From JBBROS01 sp965217935 (GTDB lineage Bacteria > Pseudomonadota > Alphaproteobacteria > Acetobacterales > Acetobacteraceae): DNA of 64,000 bases. The position numbers and the translations under genes are program-made. Position 1 is the first letter of the stretch. Each line of letters begins with the position of its first letter. Shown here piece by piece: positions 7,984-14,660 of the stretch. The notes beneath the pieces were generated by a model, which was not told where the DNA came from, did no database searches, and worked only from the letters and a program-made list of their open reading frames with translations. Location of the stretch: positions 2,294,001-2,358,000 of the forward strand of contig OZ244581.1 in assembly GCA_965217935.1 (NCBI GenBank), read 5' to 3'.

Positions 7984-9119
7984 AGGTGCTGGCGCTCGCG
8001 GCCGTGCTCCTGCTGCTTCGCCCGGCGGCTTGGGCGGACAGCGGGCCTGGATTGCGGCTTGAGGTGACGGGGACGGCGGTGGATGCGCTGCCCGGACCCC
8101 GGTGCGATGCCAACGACATCCCGGATACGCCGGCGCGGGCCATCCGGCTCAGCGACGGGACGGTGCAGCTCTACGATAGCTGGCACGACAACCGGGTGGA
8201 TAGCGGGCCTTCGCTGCTGCAGGTGCGGCGGCGATGCGCGGTGGTCCTGACCGGGGCGGGGCGGGATGATCCGGGCGCTTACGACGACGCGGCTTGGATC
8301 GCCGCGCCCTGGACGTCGGATGGGCGAACAATCTGGGCCATCATCCACAACGAGTTCCACGGACAAAAGCGCCCGAAGCTGTGTCCGAGCGGCAAGTACA
8401 TGGATTGCTGGTTCAATGCCCTGACATTGGCGGTGTCGCGCGATGGCGGACGTTCGTTCGTTCGCGTGCGCGGCGACGCTTTGGTGGCGGCGCTGCCATA
8501 TCGCTACGGCCAGCTTGGGCGTGGGCACCACGGCTACTTCAATCCGAGCAACGTCGTGACGTTCGAAGGCGCGCAGTATATGTTTGCGTTCGCGACGCGG
8601 GCGGGGGCGCAGCGGCCAGGGAATTGTTTGCTGCGGACGACGGCTATTGCGGACCCTCGATCCTGGCGGGGGTGGGACGGGGACGGGTTTGGCGTGACGT
8701 TCATCGACCCGTATACGCAGGAGGGGACGCCGGAGACGCATGTTTGCGCGCCGGCCGCGCCGGGCCAGCTGCGCTGGCCGGTGACGAGCCTAGTCCGGCA
8801 TGGGGCGGACGGGATGTTCGTCGCGTTGATGCAGGACGGGGCGCGGGACGGCGGCGTTTATTACGCGACGAGCCGCGACCTGTTGCATTGGTCGGCGCCG
8901 TCGCTGCTGATGCCGGCGATCGGGCCCGGCGCGTGGACCTGCGCTGACCCGGCGCCGATCGCGTATCCTTCGCTGCTTGATCCGCGAAGCGAGGATCGGA
9001 ATTTCTCGACGATCGGCAGGACGGGGGTGCTGTTCGCGACGCGGTTCGTGGTGAGGGACTGCCGGACGAGCATGGACCGGGAGCTGGTGCGATGGCCGGT
9101 GCGGCTTTCCGTGCCTTAG
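7980..9119 (+). CDS. Secreted beta-propeller protein (sialidase/GH43-like), function unknown
   Basis: A 379-residue protein with a clear signal peptide (MKVLALAAVLLLLRPAAWA). It has features of a five- or six-bladed propeller: an Asp-box-like VSRDGGRSFVRV, a blade motif ATSRDLLHWSAP, and repeated aromatic strand ends. Several cysteine pairs (LCPSGKYMDCW, HVCAP, WTCADP, RDCRT) suggest a disulfide-stabilised periplasmic or extracellular protein. It could be a glycoside hydrolase or a carbohydrate-binding propeller; no catalytic assignment is possible by eye. The start is the ATG overlapping the GT4 stop. Confidence 0.65.
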   Translation: MKVLALAAVLLLLRPAAWADSGPGLRLEVTGTAVDALPGPRCDANDIPDTPARAIRLSDGTVQLYDSWHDNRVDSGPSLLQVRRRCAVVLTGAGRDDPGAYDDAAWIAAPWTSDGRTIWAIIHNEFHGQKRPKLCPSGKYMDCWFNALTLAVSRDGGRSFVRVRGDALVAALPYRYGQLGRGHHGYFNPSNVVTFEGAQYMFAFATRAGAQRPGNCLLRTTAIADPRSWRGWDGDGFGVTFIDPYTQEGTPETHVCAPAAPGQLRWPVTSLVRHGADGMFVALMQDGARDGGVYYATSRDLLHWSAPSLLMPAIGPGAWTCADPAPIAYPSLLDPRSEDRNFSTIGRTGVLFATRFVVRDCRTSMDRELVRWPVRLSVP

Positions 9120-9133
9120 TTGCGATCCAGCCT

Positions 9134-9198
9134 TGAAAGCGGTCGGGCGAAACGGATTTCGTTTTGGCCGACCTCTCCGATTGAGGAGGACGCTTTCA
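9134..9198 (+). terminator. Large hairpin, possible terminator after the GT4/propeller pair
   Basis: An outer stem TGAAAGCG (9134-9141) pairs with CGCTTTCA (9191-9198), and an inner stem GGTCGG (9141-9146) pairs with CCGACC (9168-9173). There is no U-tract, so this may be a processing or stability element rather than an intrinsic terminator. Confidence 0.4.
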
Positions 9199-9403
9199 GG
9201 TCCGACGATATTTGGCCTTGATTGGACTGGCGGCTGTCGCCGGGTCTTGGATCAGCGGCATCGGCGTTGCTTTTGGATGACGAGACGAGCCTTCGGGCAC
9301 ATTGACGGACTTGGCCGGACCCTACGGATTTTAGAGGGCTGACTATGTCAGGCCGATCCGGGTCTAGCTTTGTTCAAGACGGCGACTCACGTTTGACCAA
9401 TTC

Positions 9404-9430
9404 CAGTCAGAACGATCGCGGTCTAACGGC
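9404..9430. repeat. 27-base dispersed repeat, copy 1
   Basis: This segment matches 27488-27514 at 25 of 27 positions. It begins CAGTCAGAACGA and continues through CGCGGTCT. In the second copy the ends (GTCAGA and TCTGAC) are complementary, so the unit is palindromic. It lies in the leader of the RTX operon. Confidence 0.6.
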
Positions 9431-9631
9431 CCGCTGACGGTATTTACGGCGCATTGCTTTATTGCGGTGCAGCATAGCGAGGTTGATTTTGCGTTAACGA
9501 ACTAACCCGCAGTCGCGCACTGGCGTTACTGACGCGCAACGGATTGTTTGAGCTTGTGAAAATTCGGTCAAAATGGGCAATGGGGCGAATGCGGTGTTGA
9601 CGAGTTTGTGCGTCCTTTCATAGGTTGCATG

Positions 9632-9671
9632 TATTCGGTTGATTTAAAATAAGTTCTGACGCAACCGAATA
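9632..9671 (+). promoter_or_regulatory. 10-base inverted repeat directly before the RTX ribosome binding site
   Basis: TATTCGGTTG (9632-9641) is the exact reverse complement of CAACCGAATA (9662-9671), with a 20-base spacer. The strong Shine-Dalgarno AAGGAGGGAG follows at once, then ATG at 9686. It could be an mRNA-stabilising 5' hairpin or a protein-binding site. Confidence 0.6.
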
Positions 9672-9685
9672 AAAAGGAGGGAGTA

Positions 9686-10441
9686 ATGGCTACAATTCCT
9701 GGTGGAAGCTTTGTCACGGACTCTACAAGCAATGCCGTCCTGAACGGCAGCGCTGGTGATGATCAATTCTTTCTGACAAATAATAATAATACCGCTTATG
9801 GCGGCTCTGGAGACGACTTCTTTCATCTCTCCGGCAATTTCACGCATGTCGAGGCCGGTGACGGCAGCGATGTCCTGTTCGCGAGCGGCAACCATGACCT
9901 GCTGGATGGCGGCATGGGCGACGACGTGATCTCGACCTCCGGCTCCGGCTACGACACTTTGACCGGCGGCATGGGCGACGACACGCTGATCGCCGGCGGA
10001 AGCCACAACGTCCTCAGCGGCGGCATGGGCGACGACTACCTGCAGGGCGGGACCGGCATGGACACGCTGGTGGGCGGCGCGGGCAACGACATGCTGGTGG
10101 CGGGCTCGGGGCGCGAGTTGCTGATCGGCACGTCGGGCGACAACACGATGGTGGCGGGCGGCGGGCAGACGACGATGGTCGGCGGGGCCGGGCAGGACAC
10201 GTTCCAGTTCAACAGCAACGGCGGGCAGAACGTCGTGCTGGGCTTCCACGACGGCGACATCCTGCAGATCCAGAAAGGGATCAACGGGATGGACATCAAC
10301 ACCGCCCAGGATGTCGCGATGCACGTGGTCGACCACAACGGCAGCGCGATGATCATGCTGGGCCAGGAGACGATCACGCTGGTGGGCGTGAAGGCGGACG
10401 ACGTCCAGTCCAATCCTTCGAACTACTTTACGATCCATTAA
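9686..10441 (+). CDS. Small RTX (calcium-binding nonapeptide repeat) protein, likely type I secretion substrate
   Basis: A 251-residue protein without a signal peptide, made largely of glycine-aspartate repeats: GSAGDD, GGSGDD, AGDGSD, GGMGDD three times, GGTGMD, GGAGND and GGAGQD, spaced about 17-20 residues apart. The repeats should fold into Ca2+-binding beta-rolls outside the cell. The C-terminal ~70 residues (FHDGDILQIQKGI to the end SNYFTIH) look like the uncleaved type I secretion signal. It has an exceptionally strong ribosome binding site and an AT-rich first ~130 bases, unlike the GC-rich genes behind it, which suggests high expression. Two ABC exporters and an HlyD adaptor lie in the same cluster. 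It has no recognisable protease, lipase or haemolysin domain, so a structural or adhesive role is more likely. Confidence 0.88.
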   Translation: MATIPGGSFVTDSTSNAVLNGSAGDDQFFLTNNNNTAYGGSGDDFFHLSGNFTHVEAGDGSDVLFASGNHDLLDGGMGDDVISTSGSGYDTLTGGMGDDTLIAGGSHNVLSGGMGDDYLQGGTGMDTLVGGAGNDMLVAGSGRELLIGTSGDNTMVAGGGQTTMVGGAGQDTFQFNSNGGQNVVLGFHDGDILQIQKGINGMDINTAQDVAMHVVDHNGSAMIMLGQETITLVGVKADDVQSNPSNYFTIH

Positions 10442-10449
10442 TCGCTGCG

Positions 10450-10477
10450 GGGCGCGCTGCTTTGCAGCGGCGCGCCC
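10450..10477 (+). terminator. GC-rich hairpin between RTX gene and downstream operon (attenuator-like)
   Basis: GGGCGCGCTGC (10450-10460), a TTT loop, and GCAGC plus GCGCGCCC (to 10477) form a stable stem with a 3-base bulge, starting 8 bases after the RTX stop. No U-tract follows. Such structures often lower read-through or protect the 3' end, so the substrate is made in excess of its exporter. Confidence 0.5.
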
Positions 10478-10514
10478 GGGTTGATTGCGTCCTGCCAGCC
10501 GGAAAGCATTTGTG

Positions 10515-12626
10515 ATGTTGCTGGACGATTTTTCCGCGGATGTCGCCGCGCCGAGGGCGGCCTTGCTGTCGAACGGGGTTGTGCTGGTCTCGCTGCCCGG
10601 CGGGGCTGACGACACGGCGATGCGCGGCCAGGCAATGCTCTCGCCGCCGTATGGGACGGTTGACGTGCATGGGGCCGCCGGATCGCACCGGATCGCGGCG
10701 ATGCGGGTGCCGGAGGCCGGGGGCGACGCGTCGTTGCAGGCCTTGATCGAGGGGCGCGCGGCGGACCCGGCGGAGTTGGCCGAGGCGTTGGACGCGGAGT
10801 CCTGCCGGCGGCTGCTGGGGTTCCTGCTCGGGTTCTGCCGGTCGGCGTTCCGGCTGGCGGGCGACCCGGGGTTCGTGCGGACCTGCGTCCGTTTGGCGCG
10901 GCTGTGCGCCGAGGACGCCGGGGACGCGATGCCGGTCGCGATGGCCGGAGCGGAATGGATGGTGCTGGCGGGCGTGCGGGCGCCCAAGGATGCGACAGTC
11001 TACGTCCTGGGCGACCGGGTCCGGCATGGGGGGGCGGCGACCGGGGATGAGGGCGGGATGCAGCTCGTGCCGCCGGTGCAGGCGGGGGAGCTGGTGCTGG
11101 CGTTGTGCGAGCGGCCGTTGCTTTGGACGGTGCGGAACGGGGCAGGGGCGCTGCCGGACGTGTTGCAGCGGGCCGGGCGGGGGGCGGCGAGCGGGGCCTT
11201 GCGGGCGGCTTGCTTGAGGGCCTTGGCGCCTGCCGGCGGGCCGGTGGCGGCGATGCTGCGCGAGATGCAGGTGATGTCGCCGGCGGCGCCGCGCAAGCAC
11301 GACGACGTGGCGGCTCCGGTGGGGGCGGCGCTGGAAGTGGCGTTGCCGGACGGGGCGGGCGGGCTGTTCCTGCGGGGGTGGCTGCGGGACCCGTTGCAGT
11401 TGATCGCGGGGGCCGAGCTGCGGACCCCGATCGCGAGCAAGGCGGTGGACCTGCGGCGGTTGTTCCGGGTGCGGCGGGCGGACGTGGCGGGGCGGTTCGA
11501 GGCGGCGGCGTTCCGGGACGGGGAGGCGCGGGCCGGGTTCGTGGCGCACGTGCCGGACCCGTCGAAAGGGCTTTGCGCGCAGCCGGGGCTGGTGTTGCGG
11601 CTGCATTCCGGGACGGTGATCGAGACGACGGCGCCGTTGCGGCACATGCCGGCGGCGGCGGGGCGGGATGCGGTGCTGTCGTGCGTGCCGCCAGGGGAGG
11701 TGACCCCGGCGATGCTGGACGAGTGCCTGGCCCCGGCAGCGTGCGCCTTGCACCGCCAGGCTTTGGCGGAGAGCCGGGTGGCGGAGGTGGTGCAGATCGG
11801 GACGCCGGCGAGGACGCCGGGCGTCAGCATCATCGTGCCGCTGTACCGGAACCTTGATTTCATCCGCTTCCAGGCGGCGGCGTTCGCGGCGGACGCGGAG
11901 TGCCGGCGGGCGGAGATCATCTACGTGCTGGATAGCCCGGAGCAGCGGGTGGAGGTGGAGCACTTGCTGCGGGGGTTGAGCGGGTTGCACCGGCTGTCGT
12001 TCGGGTTGGTGGTGATGGGGTGCAACGCCGGGTATGCGGCGGCGAACAACGCGGCGGCGGGCGTGGCGCGGGGGGCGGCGCTGCTGCTGCTGAACTCGGA
12101 CGTGGCGCCGTCGCGGCCGGGGTGGCTGGCGGCGATGCGGGCGGGGCTGGCCGTGCCGGGCGTGGGGGCGGTGGGGCCGAAGCTGCTGTTCGACGACGGG
12201 TCGATCCAGCACGCCGGGTTGATGTTCGCGCGCGACGGGGAGGGGACCTGGTTCAACGCGCATTACTACAAGGGAATGCCGGGGGGGTGGCCGGCGGCGC
12301 AGAAGCGGCGGCGGGTGCCCGGGGTGACGGGGGCGGCGCTGCTGGTGCGGCGAGGGGTGTTCGAGGCGGCCGGGGGGATTTGCCAGGACTACATCATCGG
12401 GGATTACGAGGATTCGGATTTCTGCTTGCGGGTGCGCGCGGGCGGGGCGGCGATCGCGTACGTACCGGAGGCGGAGCTGTATCATTTCGAGCGGCGGTCG
12501 ATCCGGCTTCATGCCGGGTACACGCGGACCTTGGCCTCGCTTTACAACCGCCGGCTGCATCACCGGCGGTGGGATGCGGAGATGACGGCGTTGATGGGCC
12601 AGAAGGCTTATCGGGTGGCGGCGTGA
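10515..12626 (+). CDS. GT2-family glycosyltransferase with long N-terminal extension
   Basis: A 703-residue protein. The C-terminal part from about residue 435 is a GT-A fold GT2 enzyme of the rhamnosyltransferase/WcaA type: VSIIVPLYRNLDF, GCNAGYAAANNAA, the DXD-like LLLLNSDVAP (about residue 525), VTGAALLVRR and the acceptor-side GDYEDSDFCLRV (about 628). The N-terminal ~430 residues are not a known catalytic domain by eye. They include a module around residue 286 (LFLRGWLRDPLQLIAGAELR) that recurs in the genes at 14657 and 19294. The start is the ATG at 10515, with GGAAAG upstream. The stop overlaps the GTG of the methyltransferase. Confidence 0.85.
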   Translation: MLLDDFSADVAAPRAALLSNGVVLVSLPGGADDTAMRGQAMLSPPYGTVDVHGAAGSHRIAAMRVPEAGGDASLQALIEGRAADPAELAEALDAESCRRLLGFLLGFCRSAFRLAGDPGFVRTCVRLARLCAEDAGDAMPVAMAGAEWMVLAGVRAPKDATVYVLGDRVRHGGAATGDEGGMQLVPPVQAGELVLALCERPLLWTVRNGAGALPDVLQRAGRGAASGALRAACLRALAPAGGPVAAMLREMQVMSPAAPRKHDDVAAPVGAALEVALPDGAGGLFLRGWLRDPLQLIAGAELRTPIASKAVDLRRLFRVRRADVAGRFEAAAFRDGEARAGFVAHVPDPSKGLCAQPGLVLRLHSGTVIETTAPLRHMPAAAGRDAVLSCVPPGEVTPAMLDECLAPAACALHRQALAESRVAEVVQIGTPARTPGVSIIVPLYRNLDFIRFQAAAFAADAECRRAEIIYVLDSPEQRVEVEHLLRGLSGLHRLSFGLVVMGCNAGYAAANNAAAGVARGAALLLLNSDVAPSRPGWLAAMRAGLAVPGVGAVGPKLLFDDGSIQHAGLMFARDGEGTWFNAHYYKGMPGGWPAAQKRRRVPGVTGAALLVRRGVFEAAGGICQDYIIGDYEDSDFCLRVRAGGAAIAYVPEAELYHFERRSIRLHAGYTRTLASLYNRRLHHRRWDAEMTALMGQKAYRVAA

Positions 12627-13396
12627 CCGACATCGCGACGCTGCGGCGGCATCTGGCCGGGAACCGGTTCATGCCGGTGCCGCCGCCGGAGCTGATGTTC
12701 TGCGGCGACGGGGATTACCGGGCGATCGGGGCCGAGTTCCTGGAGCGGCTGGTGCGGGATGCGGGGCTGGCGCCTTCGCATCGGGTGCTGGACATCGGCT
12801 GCGGCATCGGGCGGCTGGCGCTGCCGATGACGCAGTACCTGGACGATGCGGGCAGCTACGACGGGGTTGACCCGGTGGCGGCCGGGATCGAGTGGTGCGC
12901 GGCCACGATCACGCCGGCCTACCCGAACGTGCGGTTCCACCATCTTGACCTGGCGCACCCGCTTTACAACGCGGAGGGGGCCTTGCCGACGGTGGGGACG
13001 CGGTTGCCGTTCGCGGACGGGTCGTTCGATTTGGTTTGCATGATCTCGGTGCTGACGCATCTCGATCAGGCGGAGGCGCTGCATTACGCGGGCGAGGCGG
13101 CGCGGCTGCTGGCGCCGGGCGGGGTTTGCTTCGCGACGGCGTTCCTGATGAACCCGCCGGCGCGGGAGGCTTTGCTGGCGGGGCGTGGGCGGATCGGTTT
13201 TGACCCGAGCGAGGCCGGGCCGGTTTACCAATCGAACCCGGATGCGCCGCTGGCCGGGGTGGCGTTCGACGAGGACGTGCTGCTGGAGAAGTTCCTGCGG
13301 CATGGGCTGCGGCGGCGGAACCCGGCTCAATACGGGTGCTGGAGCGGGCGGGAGCTTGCGAGCTTCCAGGACATCTGCGTGTTCGAGCGGGGTTGA
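12623..13396 (+). CDS. Class I SAM-dependent methyltransferase
   Basis: A 257-residue Rossmann-fold methyltransferase: SAM motif I VLDIGCGIGRLALP, the acidic loop GVDPVAAG, motif II-like FDLVCMISVLTHL and LLAPGGVCFAT. The start is a GTG whose TGA overlap with the GT2 stop (GTGA) shows coupling. In this setting it probably methylates a sugar in the glycan made by the neighbouring transferases, though the acceptor is not shown by the sequence. GT2-methyltransferase pairs are common in glycan loci. Confidence 0.82.
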   Translation: MTDIATLRRHLAGNRFMPVPPPELMFCGDGDYRAIGAEFLERLVRDAGLAPSHRVLDIGCGIGRLALPMTQYLDDAGSYDGVDPVAAGIEWCAATITPAYPNVRFHHLDLAHPLYNAEGALPTVGTRLPFADGSFDLVCMISVLTHLDQAEALHYAGEAARLLAPGGVCFATAFLMNPPAREALLAGRGRIGFDPSEAGPVYQSNPDAPLAGVAFDEDVLLEKFLRHGLRRRNPAQYGCWSGRELASFQDICVFERG

Positions 13397-13400
13397 GGCG

Positions 13401-14660
13401 ATGCGGGTCTTGTTCCTGCTCCATGCGCATCCCGAGCTTCAGGCCGGGGGGACGGAAATCTTCGCGCGGGACTTGTTCCGGGCGTTGAAGCGCGACCACG
13501 CGGCCGAGGGGCTGTTCCTGGCCGGAACCGCGCCGCACCAGCGCCCGCAAAGCCCGGGGACGCCGTTTCAGGCGGTGGGGGCCGAGCCGGACGAGATGCT
13601 GCTCTGGAGCGGGGGGTTCGACCCGTTCTTCATGTCGCAGATCGACGCGCACGGAGTGGGGCAGCCGTTGGCGGAGCTGCTGGCCGAGGTGCAGCCTGAT
13701 CTGGTGCACGTGCATCACCTGATGACCTTGGGGGTGGAGGTCGTGGGGCTCGTGAAGCGGGTGCTGCCTGCGACGCCGGTCGTGATGACGCTGCACGACT
13801 ATTACCCGATCTGCGCCAACGACGGACAGATGGCGACGACCGGGGGGGCGCTTTGCCACGCGGCGAGCCTGGATGCCTGCCGGCGTTGCTTCCCGGACCG
13901 GTCGCTGACGGATTTCCGGCTGCGGGAGCTGCATATCGGCGGGGCCTTGGCGCAGGTGGACCATTTCATCGCGCCAAGCCGGTTCCTGCGCGACCGTTAC
14001 GTGGCTTGGGGGCTGGACCCGGCGCGGGTGTCGGTTGTGCCGAACGGGTTGCCGGCGTGCGACGCCGTGCCGGCCCGGATGGCGGAGCGGCGGGACCGGT
14101 TCGCGTTCTTCGGACATATCAACCGGTTCAAGGGGGCGACGGTGGCGCTGGAGGCCTCGGCCCGGTTGTCGCGTGCCGGGACAGCGCATGGCTTGGCGCT
14201 GCATGGCGGGACGGCGCACCAATCGGCGGACACGGTGGCGCGGTTCGACAAGGCCCGGGAGCAGGCGCCGGACGCACGGTGGGGCGGGGCTTACCGGCGG
14301 GAGGACATGCCGCGGCTGATGGCCGGGGCGGATTGGGTCGTGTTCCCGTCGACCTGGTGGGAGAACGCGCCGCTGGTGATCAACGAGGCGTTCCAGCATG
14401 GCCGCCCGGTAATCTGCAGCGGAATCGGTGGGGCCGCGGAGCTGGTGCGCGACGGGGTGAACGGGCTGCATGCGCCGGTGGGGGATGCGGCGGGGTTGGC
14501 GGAGGCGATGCGGCGGGCGGCCGAGGAGCCTGGACTGTGGCAGCGGCTGCGGCAGGGGATCGAGCCGCCGGTTGGGGTCGGCGAGAGCGCGGCCCGGCAC
14601 CGGGTTTTGTATGACGAGTTGATCCGTGCGGCCGCGTCGCCGCGTCAGAGGGCGGCATGA
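13401..14660 (+). CDS. GT4-family glycosyltransferase
   Basis: A 419-residue GT-B enzyme. The N-terminus MRVLFLLHAHPELQAGGTE has the glycine-rich acceptor loop; HVHHLMTLG and the C-terminal E-x7-E site (WWENAPLVINEAF, about residues 318-330) are intact. A cysteine-bearing insert, HDYYPICANDGQM then LCHAASLDACRRCFPD, is shared with the GT4 at 16813 and suggests a structural metal or disulfide. It lies 4 bases after the methyltransferase and overlaps the next gene by ATGA. Confidence 0.88.
   Translation: MRVLFLLHAHPELQAGGTEIFARDLFRALKRDHAAEGLFLAGTAPHQRPQSPGTPFQAVGAEPDEMLLWSGGFDPFFMSQIDAHGVGQPLAELLAEVQPDLVHVHHLMTLGVEVVGLVKRVLPATPVVMTLHDYYPICANDGQMATTGGALCHAASLDACRRCFPDRSLTDFRLRELHIGGALAQVDHFIAPSRFLRDRYVAWGLDPARVSVVPNGLPACDAVPARMAERRDRFAFFGHINRFKGATVALEASARLSRAGTAHGLALHGGTAHQSADTVARFDKAREQAPDARWGGAYRREDMPRLMAGADWVVFPSTWWENAPLVINEAFQHGRPVICSGIGGAAELVRDGVNGLHAPVGDAAGLAEAMRRAAEEPGLWQRLRQGIEPPVGVGESAARHRVLYDELIRAAASPRQRAA

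Larger units (their letters stand above)
9199..9685 (+). promoter_or_regulatory. Long AT-richer leader/promoter region of the RTX operon
   Basis: About 490 bases without a convincing gene and distinctly less GC-rich than the flanks. A possible promoter is TTGACG (9597-9602) with TAGGTT about 18 bases later. A second possibility, with short spacing, is TTGCAT (9625-9630) and TAAAAT (9645-9650). Neither can be confirmed by eye. The region also holds a 27-base repeat (9404-9430) and an inverted repeat just before the ribosome binding site. Confidence 0.45.

Noticed and set aside
9133..9342. Possible 69-residue gene after the propeller gene
   Set aside because: It starts inside a large hairpin, is rich in Arg and Trp, and has no SD or similarity.
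9901..10100. Repeated GGCGGCATGGGCGACGAC units as a possible DNA repeat array
   Set aside because: They are in-frame codons for the RTX nonapeptide repeats, not an independent array; no CRISPR-like spacers.
10428..12563. Very long open frame on the minus strand opposite the GT2 gene
   Set aside because: Arginine/proline/histidine-rich translation with no domain; a mirror of the GC-rich plus-strand gene, which has clear GT2 motifs.
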